From Devosia sp. (GTDB lineage Bacteria; Pseudomonadota; Alphaproteobacteria; Rhizobiales; Devosiaceae): a stretch of DNA of 11,499 nucleotides. This document shows positions 1 through 7,504 of this stretch, in pieces. The notes under the pieces were generated by a model, which worked only from the letters and a program-made list of their open reading frames with translations, did no database searches and was not told the DNA's origin. The stretch is from contig DROE01000052.1 of assembly GCA_011322005.1 (NCBI GenBank), positions 1 through 11,499 of the forward strand, read 5' to 3'. The position numbers and the translations under genes are program-made. Position 1 is the stretch's first letter, and each line of letters starts with the position of its first letter.

Positions 1-1
1 G

Positions 2-940
2 TCATTCATCGTTTTCACGCTCATGGAATTTGTCCCCGGCGACTGCGCCGAACGCTACCTTGCGTTCAAGAACACACAGGGTTCGGGCATCTCCATCGCC
101 GACATCGAGGCCGAGCGCATTCGCCTGGGCCTCGACCAGCCCTATCTGATACGCTGGGGAAGCTGGATTTTCAACGCCTTCCAGGGAGACTTCGGCGACA
201 GTTGCATCCTTCGGGTCAACATCAACCAGCTTCTTGGCCAGAAGTTCTGGCTCAGCCTTGGCATCTGCCTGGCCGCTCTTGGCGTTGCCTATGCCATCGC
301 CATTCCGGTTGGCATCATTTCCGCCACTTCCAACAATCCGTTTTTGAACAACTCCCTTCGCCTGATCTCCTATCTCGGGCTGGCATTGCCCAACTTCCTT
401 CTGGCGCTGATTATCATGCTGTTCTCCACCATGGTGTTTGGTGACAGTCTCACCGGCCTTTTCTCCAAGGAGTTTCGGGACGCCGCCTGGTCCTATGAGC
501 GGGTGATGGATTTCCTTTCGCGCGCCTGGCTGCCAGTGTTCATCCTGGGCTGGTCGGCAACCGCCTTTGCCATCCAGACCGTGCGCGCCCTGATGTCCGA
601 TGAAATCGGCAAGCTCTATGTCACCGCCGCCGCCGCCCGTGGCGTATCCGGGCGGCGTCTGCTTTTGCGCTATCCGGCAAAACACGCCCTGACCCCAATC
701 GTCAATTCGCTGGGTTTTGATCTCAACCGCATCTTTAACGAGTTGCCCATCGTCGCGCTTATTCTCACGCTGACCGAAGCGGGTGCCCTGTTGATCGAAG
801 CACTGGCCCGCTCCAACGACCAGCAGCTTGCAGGCGCCATCATCTTCATGCTGACTGCCTCCATCGTGGCGCTTAACTTCATCACCGACATGGCACTGGC
901 CATCATCGACCCGCGCATCCGCCGCAGTATTCTGGGATAG
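2..940 (+). CDS. Opp/Dpp-type ABC transporter permease (DppB/OppB family), 5' truncated
   Basis: This is an inner-membrane permease subunit of a peptide/nickel/opine-family (Opp/Dpp) ABC importer. The frame is open from base 2, so the gene starts upstream. The first visible residues (FIVFTL then EFVPGD) match the end of the first membrane helix and the PGD motif that follows it in DppB proteins, so only about 15-20 residues seem to be missing. I therefore do not use the internal ATG at 23. About five further hydrophobic segments follow (roughly residues 83-104, 118-145, 175-195, 240-265 and 280-300 of the visible part). The cytoplasmic EAA loop that docks on the ATPase is near residues 209-226, with the conserved Gly at 214. 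The stop lies 6 bases before the next permease gene, consistent with an operon. The substrate cannot be read from a permease, and the binding protein is not in the window. Confidence 0.9.
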   Translation, partial: SFIVFTLMEFVPGDCAERYLAFKNTQGSGISIADIEAERIRLGLDQPYLIRWGSWIFNAFQGDFGDSCILRVNINQLLGQKFWLSLGICLAALGVAYAIAIPVGIISATSNNPFLNNSLRLISYLGLALPNFLLALIIMLFSTMVFGDSLTGLFSKEFRDAAWSYERVMDFLSRAWLPVFILGWSATAFAIQTVRALMSDEIGKLYVTAAAARGVSGRRLLLRYPAKHALTPIVNSLGFDLNRIFNELPIVALILTLTEAGALLIEALARSNDQQLAGAIIFMLTASIVALNFITDMALAIIDPRIRRSILG

Positions 941-946
941 AGCGCC

Positions 947-2137
947 ATGACAGACATGACAAGTTCAAACGAAGCTCTCGACCAGAAGCGCAAGGAGGCC
1001 TATTTCACCGCCGGCCAGGGCCAACTCATCTGGGCGCGTTTCAAAAGGAACAAGTCGGCCATGGCCGGTGGATTTGTTCTTATCCTGCTCATTCTTTCGG
1101 GAATTTTTGCCCCCTTCCTGACCCCTTATAATCCCACCATTGCCGGGCGCAATGCCGAATACCAGAACGGTGCGCCTCAGATACCCAAGTTCTGCGACGA
1201 AAACGGCTGTTCCTGGCGTCCCTTTGTTTATACCTACGAGCGCACACGTTCTGCCGCCACCAATTTCCGCTGGGTCAGTTCCGTCAACAAAGACAAGCGC
1301 CGTTATGTGCAGTTCTTCGTCTCCGGCGACAGCTACCGTTTCTTGAACTTCGACATAAACCTGCCTGGCGAAGCCCTGGATTTTTCCATTCCCGGTTTCA
1401 CATCGGACAAGCACCTGTTCGGAGTCGATACCGGCCAGATACATCTGTTTGGCACGGACGCAGGGGGCAAGGACATCTTCTCGCGCACCTTCCATGCCAT
1501 CAACACCTCCCTTGCCGTGGGCACCATCGGGGTGTTTATCGCCTTTGTTCTGGCTCTGATAATCGGAGGAGTCTCGGGCTATTACGGAGGCTGGATAGAT
1601 TCCATTCTCCAGATGATAACCGATGCAGTGCGCACCGTTCCTGCCATTCCCCTGTTCATGGCCCTTGCCGCCTTCATCCCCGACACTTGGAGCGCTGAGG
1701 CAAGATTCTTTTTCATATCCATAATTCTTGGCTTCATTGGCTGGCCCACTCTTGCCCGCCGTGTACGCACCCATTTGCTGACCGAACGCAATCAGGAATA
1801 TGTGCTGGCGGCCCAATTGTGCGGGGCCACTCCCGGCCATGTCATTCGCAAACACCTGCTGCCCAGCTTCACTTCCTACATAATCGTGGATCTGGTGATT
1901 TCATTCCCCTATATGGTGCTTTCCGAAACCGCGCTCAGCTTTATCGGTTTGGGACTGAAAGACCCGGTAAACTCACTCGGGGTGATGCTGCAAAATGTGA
2001 CCAGCGCCGATGTACTGCTCAATTATCAATGGTATTTCATTCCGGTGATATTTTTTATCACCCTCGTCCTGGCTTTTGTGTTTGTCGGAGATGGCCTCAG
2101 AGACGCAGCCGATCCTTACGGGGAATCCAAGCGATGA
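947..2137 (+). CDS. Opp/Dpp-type ABC transporter permease (DppC/OppC family) with long periplasmic insert
   Basis: Second permease of the importer, 396 residues against about 280-300 for a typical OppC/DppC. The N-terminal cytoplasmic stretch (1-37) and first membrane helix (about 38-58) match the OppC N-terminal domain. The canonical periplasmic motif HLFGTD..G.D is at 166-176, followed by the multi-helix core (about 180-385) and an EAA-type loop near 284-306. The extra length lies between the first helix and the HLFGTD motif (about 62-160). It includes two close cysteines (Cys83, Cys88), a FFVSGDSYRF stretch and an upstream HLFGVD copy of the motif. Similar inserts occur in a subset of Opp-type permeases, including sugar-linked ones, as far as I recall. 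The start follows the previous stop by 6 bases, and the stop overlaps the next start (ATGA), so translation is probably coupled. Confidence 0.9.
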   Translation: MTDMTSSNEALDQKRKEAYFTAGQGQLIWARFKRNKSAMAGGFVLILLILSGIFAPFLTPYNPTIAGRNAEYQNGAPQIPKFCDENGCSWRPFVYTYERTRSAATNFRWVSSVNKDKRRYVQFFVSGDSYRFLNFDINLPGEALDFSIPGFTSDKHLFGVDTGQIHLFGTDAGGKDIFSRTFHAINTSLAVGTIGVFIAFVLALIIGGVSGYYGGWIDSILQMITDAVRTVPAIPLFMALAAFIPDTWSAEARFFFISIILGFIGWPTLARRVRTHLLTERNQEYVLAAQLCGATPGHVIRKHLLPSFTSYIIVDLVISFPYMVLSETALSFIGLGLKDPVNSLGVMLQNVTSADVLLNYQWYFIPVIFFITLVLAFVFVGDGLRDAADPYGESKR

Positions 2138-3132
2138 ACAGGCTTCTGGACGTAAACAACCTCACCCTGCAGTTTGATACCGACGAGGGCCGCATAACCG
2201 CCGTCGACGATGTGTCCTTCACTCTTGAAGCCGGCAAAGTCATGGGCCTGGTGGGCGAAAGCGGCTCGGGCAAGTCCGTCACCGCCAAGGCGCTGATGAA
2301 GCTGAATCCCGATAATGCTGTTTATGGGGACGACACCAAAATTGCCCTGCATCTGGAAGACGGGCCGGTCGATGTCATGTCCCTTCAGACCTCGACTGAT
2401 CTGAAAATTATCAGGGGCGGGGCCATATCCATGATTTTTCAGGAACCCATGGCCAGCTTTGCCCCCGCCATCACCATTGGCGACCAGATGGTGGAGCAAC
2501 TCCAGATTCATACCGATATGACCACCAAAAAGGCGCGGGAAGTTTCCATTGAAATGCTGGACCGTGTCGGCATCTCCGACGCCTCCACCCGCTTCAAACA
2601 ATTTGCCTTTGAGCTTTCGGGAGGAATGCGCCAGCGCGCCATGATCGCCATGGCCCTGTCCACGAAACCCAAGCTGCTCATTGCCGACGAACCCACCACC
2701 GCCCTTGACGTGACCATTCAGGCCCAGGTCATCGACCTGATGAAAGACCTTGTTGCCGAGTTCGGCATGGGCATCATCTTCATCACCCACGACCTTGGTG
2801 TCATCGCCCAGACCGCCGATTCCGTCGCCGTGATGTATCTGGGCCGGCTGGTGGAACAGGGGCCGGTGCGCGAAGTGATCCGTAAACCCGCCCATCCCTA
2901 TACCAAAGGCCTGATTGCCGCCCTGCCCCAGCTCGACGATCTGGATGTGCCCCTGACCCCCATCCCCGGCGACATCCCCTCGCCCCTTGAGCGCCCCCCG
3001 GGCTGTGTTTTCAACACCAGATGTTCCGTTGCCATAGAAGGATTGTGCAGTCGTGAAGTTCCCCGCTTCACGCAGATCGCAAAAAATCATCAGGCTGCCT
3101 GCCATCTGTACACCGAGGAGGCGGTAAAATGA
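2134..3132 (+). CDS. Opp/Dpp-type ABC transporter ATP-binding protein (DppD/OppD family)
   Basis: One of two ATPases powering the importer at the cytoplasmic face; 332 residues, normal for DppD. Visible motifs are Walker A GESGSGKS (41-48), Q-loop Gln103, signature LSGGMRQR (161-168), Walker B LLIADEP (181-187), D-loop and switch His219. After these comes the oligopeptide-transporter C-terminal extension with the PPGCVFNTRC pattern. That tail holds four cysteines, a pattern that binds an iron-sulphur cluster in some family members. The ATG at 2134 overlaps the permease stop (ATGA) and has a GGGGA-type ribosome site just upstream. The same frame stays open further 5', but that part lies inside the permease gene and shows no family similarity. 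The stop overlaps the next ATPase start (ATGA). Confidence 0.93.
   Translation: MNRLLDVNNLTLQFDTDEGRITAVDDVSFTLEAGKVMGLVGESGSGKSVTAKALMKLNPDNAVYGDDTKIALHLEDGPVDVMSLQTSTDLKIIRGGAISMIFQEPMASFAPAITIGDQMVEQLQIHTDMTTKKAREVSIEMLDRVGISDASTRFKQFAFELSGGMRQRAMIAMALSTKPKLLIADEPTTALDVTIQAQVIDLMKDLVAEFGMGIIFITHDLGVIAQTADSVAVMYLGRLVEQGPVREVIRKPAHPYTKGLIAALPQLDDLDVPLTPIPGDIPSPLERPPGCVFNTRCSVAIEGLCSREVPRFTQIAKNHQAACHLYTEEAVK
3115..3121 (+). promoter_or_regulatory. Strong ribosome binding site of the second ATPase
   Basis: GAGGAGG lies 7 bases before the ATG at 3129, inside the end of the preceding ATPase gene. It fixes the start of the second ATPase and indicates direct initiation in addition to coupling through the ATGA overlap. 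Confidence 0.8.
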
Positions 3133-4136
3133 GCGAACAAACTCTGATTTCTGTGCGCGACCTTTCCGTTCACTTCGGCCTGCGCGGCGGAGGTTTTGGT
3201 GAAAAACCTGTTGTACGCGCGGTTGAGGGCGTTGATCTGGAGATTGCGGCGGGCAGTTTCTTCGGACTCGTTGGCGAAAGCGGCTCCGGCAAAACCACTC
3301 TGGGCCGCGCCTTGTTGCGTGCCGTTCCCATCACCCGGGGCGACGTCACCTATGATGATGGCGAGGTCACCTATGACCTGACGGCAATAGAAAAAACCGA
3401 ACTCAAGGACTACCGTAAAAGGGCCCAGCTTATTTTTCAGGACCCCTACGCGGCGCTCTCCCCGCGCATGACCGTGCGCGATATTATCGCCGAACCCCTC
3501 GAAGTGATGGGCCTGACCAAAACCCGAGAGGAAACCGACGAGCGCGTGCGTGAAATTGCTGAGAAATGCCGCCTCAACCTGGAGCATCTGCGCCGCTTCC
3601 CCCACGCATTTTCCGGCGGCCAGCGCCAGCGCATATCCATTGCCCGGGCGCTGGTTTCCCGCCCCCGTTTCATCGTTGCCGACGAGAGTGTCGCCGCCCT
3701 TGACGTATCCATTCAGGCCGACGTGCTCAATCTGCTCAAATCCATTCAACAGGAGATGGGGCTGACCTTTTTGTTCATTTCCCATGACCTGAGCGTTGTC
3801 GCCCACATCTGCGACCATGTGGCGGTGATGTATCTGGGGCGCCTGGTTGAAACCGCACCGACCCGCGAATTGTTTACATCCCCCCGCCACCCCTATACCA
3901 AGGCGCTGTTGTCAGCCATTCCTTCCCTCGACCCCGACGATCGGGGCAAGGCCCAGAAACTTGAAGGGGAAATCCCCTCCCCGACAAACCCGCCCCCGGG
4001 GTGCAAATTCCAGACCCGCTGCCCGGTCGCCATTGATATCTGCCGCAAACAGGAGCCCAAGCTCGACCACACCGGCAACCACCACAATGTCGCCTGCCAC
4101 CGCTGGAAGGAGTTGCTGGAGGCCCCGGCCGGATAA
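3129..4136 (+). CDS. Opp/Dpp-type ABC transporter ATP-binding protein (DppF/OppF family)
   Basis: Partner ATPase of the importer, 335 residues. Motifs are Walker A GESGSGKT (49-56), Q-loop Gln104, signature FSGGQRQR (161-168), Walker B RFIVADE (180-186) and switch His219. The C-terminal oligopeptide-transporter extension has a PPGCKFQTRC motif and two later cysteines. The residue after the catalytic Glu is Ser187, where most homologues have Pro (ADES rather than ADEP); this residue is not catalytic. The start overlaps the stop of the first ATPase and has a near-perfect Shine-Dalgarno site. It is the last gene of the plus-strand transporter operon. Its end faces the end of the hydrolase gene across a 42-base gap that holds a short direct repeat (AAAAGCGCC at 4135-4143 and 4146-4154) but no convincing terminator. 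Confidence 0.93.
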   Translation: MSEQTLISVRDLSVHFGLRGGGFGEKPVVRAVEGVDLEIAAGSFFGLVGESGSGKTTLGRALLRAVPITRGDVTYDDGEVTYDLTAIEKTELKDYRKRAQLIFQDPYAALSPRMTVRDIIAEPLEVMGLTKTREETDERVREIAEKCRLNLEHLRRFPHAFSGGQRQRISIARALVSRPRFIVADESVAALDVSIQADVLNLLKSIQQEMGLTFLFISHDLSVVAHICDHVAVMYLGRLVETAPTRELFTSPRHPYTKALLSAIPSLDPDDRGKAQKLEGEIPSPTNPPPGCKFQTRCPVAIDICRKQEPKLDHTGNHHNVACHRWKELLEAPAG

Positions 4137-4178
4137 AAGCGCCCCAAAAGCGCCGCTGAAAGCCAAAAAAATTACTGT

Positions 4179-5720
4179 CTATTCCCCAAAACTCACCGGC
4201 CCGTCCGGTGTAATTTTCACATCAGCCAGCGTCCGGTCCAGATGGCGCATCCTCAGGCTGAGCAGCTTTTGCGTCAGGCGCAGCAGCGTTTCGGCGTGGG
4301 CAGGGTCGCCCGCCAGATCATTCATTTCGTCCGGGTCGTTTTCCAGATCATAAAGCAGCGGTGCCAGGCCTCCATTGAAATGCACCAGCTTGAAACGCTC
4401 CTCGCGCAGAATGGCAACATTGGCTTCATGCAGGCTTGTGCCGGTAACATTTTGCCAGATTGTCGGCTTGTCCGGCTCCCCGTAATCCAGTTCCAGATGC
4501 ACGCAATCACGCCAGACTTCGGGCCTTTCGCCCTCGATAAAGGGGCGAAGCGAAACCCCGTTCATGGCCCTTGGCACATCCCGACCCATCAGGTCCAGAA
4601 TGGTGGGGGTTACATCAATGGACTCCACCAGCGCCTCGACCTTTGCACCATGCTGGGCCGGATTACCCGGATCGCGGATTATCAGCGGAATTCGAAACGC
4701 CTGCTCGTACACATTGTGCTTGCCCCACATATGATGGTCGCCCAGCATCTCCCCGTGGTCAGCCATCAAGACGATCAGCGTCTCCTCGTACTGGCCGGTT
4801 TCTTTCAGAAACTCCACAACCCGCCCGATGTGAAAATCAACTTCGCTGGCCAGCCCCAGATAGGTGGCGCGCAATGTCTGAACATCAGCATCTGAGCCGG
4901 CATCAATCCGCCCCTCAAATCCATGGGCAATGCTTTCAAGAGAGGGGCGGATTTGCGCGGCTTTCAAAAACGGATGCACCGCCGCCTCATCTTCAGCATT
5001 GTTCATGCGCACCGGCAAGGGCAGCTCGTCCCCCCTATACATGCGATTGTAAGGGACCGGCGCCACCAGCGGCGGATGGGGGCGAATATAGGTCAGCAGG
5101 GCAAACCAGTTCCGGTCCGTGCGCACCGCCATCTCCTCAATGAAGCGGTTGGTCAGAAACGCCGTGTCGCTGTCCTCTGCCTTGTAAAACGCCGCATCGT
5201 CCAGCCGTGCCGGTTGACCGGGTTCACTGGGTACAGGGTGATAGAATTTGGAAAAATCGGGAAGCTTGTAGCCCTTGGCCTTCAGGTCCGCCCGCCAGGG
5301 AATACTTTCCCGAAAGCGCATTTCCACCACCTCGCGGAATCCGGGAAGCACGTTTTCCTCTGTTCTCAGGTCCGGATCATCCTCAGGGCGGGTGCGCGGG
5401 TCACGGCTGGTGTCGGTATAGCCGAACAACAATGGTTCATAACTGCCCTTTCGCGCCTCCAGCGCCAGATTGGTAATGTCCGCTGACAATGGCGTCCCAT
5501 TACGCACCGAGCGGTGGTTCATGGCATATAGCCCGGTAAAAATGCTGGCCCGCGAGGGGCCGCACGGATTGGTCACCGAAAAACATCGACTAAATGTCAG
5601 CGCTTCTTTTTGCAGCGCCCTGATATGGGGCAGCTCCACATGTTCGCCCAGTACACCCTCGATGCAATCAGCGCGAAACTGGTCCATGATGATGAACAGG
5701 ACTTTTTTGCGTTTGCTCAA
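4179..5720 (-). CDS. Phosphonate monoester hydrolase/phosphodiesterase-like enzyme, formylglycine type (sulfatase fold)
   Basis: A 513-residue alkaline phosphatase superfamily hydrolase. From memory it resembles rhizobial PMH, which cleaves phosphonate monoesters and phosphodiesters, more than classical arylsulfatases. The formylglycine motif CGPSR is at 53-57, so Cys53 should be oxidised by a maturase to form the nucleophile. Metal ligands are Asp13 (IIMDQFRAD) and Asp321-His322 (ADHGE). Other residues matching the PMH active site are Gln14, Asn74, Tyr101, His215 (RPHPP) and Lys334. Asp103 stands where rhizobial PMH has Thr. No signal peptide is visible, so it should be cytoplasmic and act on imported substrate. 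The start is TTG at 5720: the frame closes two codons upstream, the N-terminus aligns with the family, and the next Met (12) would remove the first strand. It is divergent from the DeoR gene and converges on the transporter operon. A sulfatase role cannot be excluded. Confidence 0.8.
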   Translation of the reverse strand: MSKRKKVLFIIMDQFRADCIEGVLGEHVELPHIRALQKEALTFSRCFSVTNPCGPSRASIFTGLYAMNHRSVRNGTPLSADITNLALEARKGSYEPLLFGYTDTSRDPRTRPEDDPDLRTEENVLPGFREVVEMRFRESIPWRADLKAKGYKLPDFSKFYHPVPSEPGQPARLDDAAFYKAEDSDTAFLTNRFIEEMAVRTDRNWFALLTYIRPHPPLVAPVPYNRMYRGDELPLPVRMNNAEDEAAVHPFLKAAQIRPSLESIAHGFEGRIDAGSDADVQTLRATYLGLASEVDFHIGRVVEFLKETGQYEETLIVLMADHGEMLGDHHMWGKHNVYEQAFRIPLIIRDPGNPAQHGAKVEALVESIDVTPTILDLMGRDVPRAMNGVSLRPFIEGERPEVWRDCVHLELDYGEPDKPTIWQNVTGTSLHEANVAILREERFKLVHFNGGLAPLLYDLENDPDEMNDLAGDPAHAETLLRLTQKLLSLRMRHLDRTLADVKITPDGPVSFGE

Positions 5721-5772
5721 CTTCCATTACCCCCGAACTGGCAGTACCAGACCTTGTGTCACCCGGCGCAAC

Positions 5773-5800
5773 ATTATCCGGCCAAACCCAATACCCACAA
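5773..5800 (-). promoter_or_regulatory. Candidate sigma-70-type promoter of the PMH-like gene
   Basis: On the minus strand, TTGTGG (5795-5800) is followed after 16 bases by GATAAT (5773-5778), which matches five of six -10 consensus bases. The -35 match is weak. Transcription would begin roughly 45 bases before the TTG start at 5720. The -35 box overlaps the first copy of the tandem A-tract repeat, which would suit control by the divergently encoded DeoR protein. This is a motif reading only. Confidence 0.3.
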
Positions 5801-5814
5801 AAACACACAAAAAC
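5796..5814. promoter_or_regulatory. Tandem CACAAAAAC repeat, possible operator in the divergent gap
   Basis: CACAAAAAC occurs at 5796-5804 and again at 5806-5814, one helical turn (10 bases) apart. An inverted CGTACA/TGTACG pair follows at 5814-5819 and 5865-5870. DeoR-family repressors commonly bind spaced repeats in their own upstream region, so this is a plausible site controlling both the PMH-like gene and the repressor gene. The whole gap 5721-5891 (171 bases) is richer in A and T than the flanking genes. Low sequence complexity makes chance a real alternative. Confidence 0.3.
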
Positions 5815-5891
5815 GTACATAATTCAACCAAAACCCTCGACTATTTCCCCAATTTGTGGTTTTTTGTACGCTTCACTCATTGAGCGCCCGC

Positions 5892-6713
5892 ATGATTACC
5901 GAAAAAAGCAAAGATAAGGCAGACAAGGCCCACAAAACCCACCGCGACGTTGAACTGCTCCAGACACTGCGCCGACTGGGAGGGTCCGCCCGCACATCCC
6001 AACTCGCCCACACCATGGATGTGTCCGAGGAAACCGTGCGCCGCACTGTCAAGAAACTCTCCAGGGACGGCGTGGTTTCCCGGGTGCATGGCGGCGTTTT
6101 CCTTATCGAGGAGGCCGAAGGTTCCAGCTTTCACCGCCGTATCTCCGAGCAATCCCGCCAGAAGCGACAACTGGGCCGTTTTGTCGCTTCCCTTATTGAA
6201 GACGGTGCCTCTTTGTTTCTCGACATCGGCTCCACCACCATCTTTGTCGCCGAGGCCCTGCGCAAGAAGTCCGCCCTGATGGTGGTCACCAATTCCCTGG
6301 CCATCGCCCAGACCCTGATGAACCACAATCAGAACCGGGTTTTTCTTGCCGGAGGCGAACTGCTCGACGATGCCGGGGGAACTTTCGGCTCGGCCACCCT
6401 CAAGTTCGTTTCAAAGTTTCACCCAGACCTGGCCATTCTTTCCACCGCCGCCATCGACCCAAGTCAGGGATTTCTGCTCAACGACCAGCACGAGGCTGAA
6501 CTGATGCGCACTTTTGTCAGTCACGCCCGCAAATCCGTCATGGTTGCCGATCATTCAAAAACCGCCGCCAGTGCGCCCATGGTTTCCTGCGACCCCTCGG
6601 ACATCGACACCCTCGTCACCGACCAGCCCCTGCCCGCCCCATTGCAACAGGCCATGAACGAATGGGATATAAAGGTGCTGATTGCGCCCGCCAAAAAGAA
6701 GAAGAAGAAATGA
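5892..6713 (+). CDS. DeoR-family transcriptional regulator
   Basis: A DNA-binding repressor of 273 residues with the DeoR layout. The N-terminal winged helix-turn-helix is at about 17-70, with VSEETVRR at 44-51 and VHGG at 65-68. A C-terminal DeoRC/ISOCOT effector domain shows LDIGSTT, the TNS motif, AGGE and ADHSK. Relatives respond to phosphorylated sugars or polyols such as glycerol 3-phosphate. The recognition helix reads RRTV where many relatives have RRDL. I chose ATG 5892; GTG 5856 or TTG 5880 in the same frame would add residues with no family similarity, and none has a clear ribosome site. The protein ends in six lysines encoded by an A/G-rich tract that also serves the next gene's start. 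It is divergent from the PMH-like gene and heads the phosphatase/transporter operon, so it probably controls both. The effector is unknown. Confidence 0.88.
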   Translation: MITEKSKDKADKAHKTHRDVELLQTLRRLGGSARTSQLAHTMDVSEETVRRTVKKLSRDGVVSRVHGGVFLIEEAEGSSFHRRISEQSRQKRQLGRFVASLIEDGASLFLDIGSTTIFVAEALRKKSALMVVTNSLAIAQTLMNHNQNRVFLAGGELLDDAGGTFGSATLKFVSKFHPDLAILSTAAIDPSQGFLLNDQHEAELMRTFVSHARKSVMVADHSKTAASAPMVSCDPSDIDTLVTDQPLPAPLQQAMNEWDIKVLIAPAKKKKKK

Positions 6714-7504
6714 GCGCGCAAACTTCCTTCCCAAGCAACGATACCGTGGCCCTGGCAACTGCCATAGTCGAACGGGCCAGCGTCACCGCACGCCGGTTTT
6801 TCCGCCAGAGCATTGCCGTCGAGTTCAAGTCTGATGAAAGCCCCGTAACTGTGGCTGACAAAACCATTGAGAGCGAAATCCGCACCGCGCTCACCGCAGC
6901 TTTCCCCTCGTTCGGCATTCTTGGTGAGGAGCACGGGCTTGAGGGAAGCGAAAAAACCGACATCTGGGTGGTCGACCCCATTGACGGAACCAGGTCGTTT
7001 ATTTCCGGCAATCCTCTTTTTGGCATGTTGTTGGGCTTAACCCGCAACCAGACACCTCAACTGGGAATTGTCGCCATGCCAGCCCTTGAAGAAACCTATG
7101 TCGGCGGTCCCGGCCTTGGTGCCCGTCTCAACGGCGAAAAAATCTCGACTTCCTCCTGCACTTCCCTTGAAAACGCCACCGTTTACATCAACGAGGCGCC
7201 GCGAATATTTGCCGGGGATGAAGCCGCCTTTCGCACCCTGCTCAACGCCGGGAAAACTACCCGCATGGCCCACGATTGTTACCCCCACGCCCTGTTGGCC
7301 TCGGGTCACGTGGATTGCGTGGTCGACTATGACCTCAAGCCTTACGATTTTCTGCCCGTTGCCGCCCTTGTTCAGGGGGCAGGCGGACTGATGACCGACT
7401 GGGATGGCAAGCCCCTCACCCAGAACTCGGACGGCCGCACCATCTCCGCCGCCACCCCCCAACTACACCGGGAAATCTGCGACCTGCTGGGGGGTGCCTG
7501 TTAA
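6710..7504 (+). CDS. Inositol monophosphatase-family phosphatase, HisN (histidinol-phosphatase)-like
   Basis: A Mg2+-dependent phosphomonoesterase of 264 residues, normal family length. Family motifs are Asp50 (SPVTVADK), GEE with Glu73, DPIDGT at 89-94 (Asp89 and Asp92 bind metal) and the C-terminal LKPYD with Asp213. The ISGNPLFG stretch after DPIDGT and the LKPYD motif are more typical of the HisN histidinol-phosphatase branch than of SuhB or CysQ. No histidine-biosynthesis gene is nearby. It is translationally linked to a DeoR repressor (ATGA overlap) and to a Na/Pi carrier (stop/start overlap), so a different sugar- or polyol-phosphate substrate is quite possible. ATG 6710 was chosen over the in-frame ATG at 6662 because the earlier one lies deep in the DeoR gene and adds residues without similarity. 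The AAGAAG repeat upstream is a weak ribosome site. Confidence 0.87.
   Translation: MSAQTSFPSNDTVALATAIVERASVTARRFFRQSIAVEFKSDESPVTVADKTIESEIRTALTAAFPSFGILGEEHGLEGSEKTDIWVVDPIDGTRSFISGNPLFGMLLGLTRNQTPQLGIVAMPALEETYVGGPGLGARLNGEKISTSSCTSLENATVYINEAPRIFAGDEAAFRTLLNAGKTTRMAHDCYPHALLASGHVDCVVDYDLKPYDFLPVAALVQGAGGLMTDWDGKPLTQNSDGRTISAATPQLHREICDLLGGAC

Noticed and set aside
2116..3105. Long minus-strand open frame (329 codons) across the first ATPase gene
   Set aside because: Gly/His-rich translation without motifs, opposite a protein with all ABC ATPase motifs in order. The similar minus-strand frames at 2-685, 965-1855 and 3090-3890 are rejected for the same reason.
2..4136. Transporter as a classical phosphonate importer (PhnCDE or PhnSTUV type)
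   Set aside because: Two ATPases with the oligopeptide C-terminal extension and OppB/OppC-type permeases place it in the Opp/Dpp family. A phosphonate-related role rests on context only.
4137..4178. Terminator between the converging ATPase and hydrolase genes
   Set aside because: Only a direct repeat (AAAAGCGCC twice) and an A-run are present, with no stem of useful length.
4242..4895. Plus-strand open frames across the hydrolase gene (4242-4895, 4923-5486)
   Set aside because: They run antisense to a protein with conserved catalytic motifs and show no similarity of their own.
4179..5720. Plain arylsulfatase or choline-sulfatase
   Set aside because: The formylglycine motif is shared, but the N-terminal MDQFRAD, RPHPP, ADHGE..GDHH and C-terminal YDLENDP pattern fits the PMH group better, there is no signal peptide, and phosphonate genes are nearby. 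Sulfatase side activity remains possible.
5823..5882. Plus-strand promoter for the DeoR gene (TTCAAC/TATTTC or TTGTGG/TCATTG)
   Set aside because: Spacing is wrong (13 bases) for the first pair. The second would leave almost no leader before the ATG, and both match the consensus poorly.
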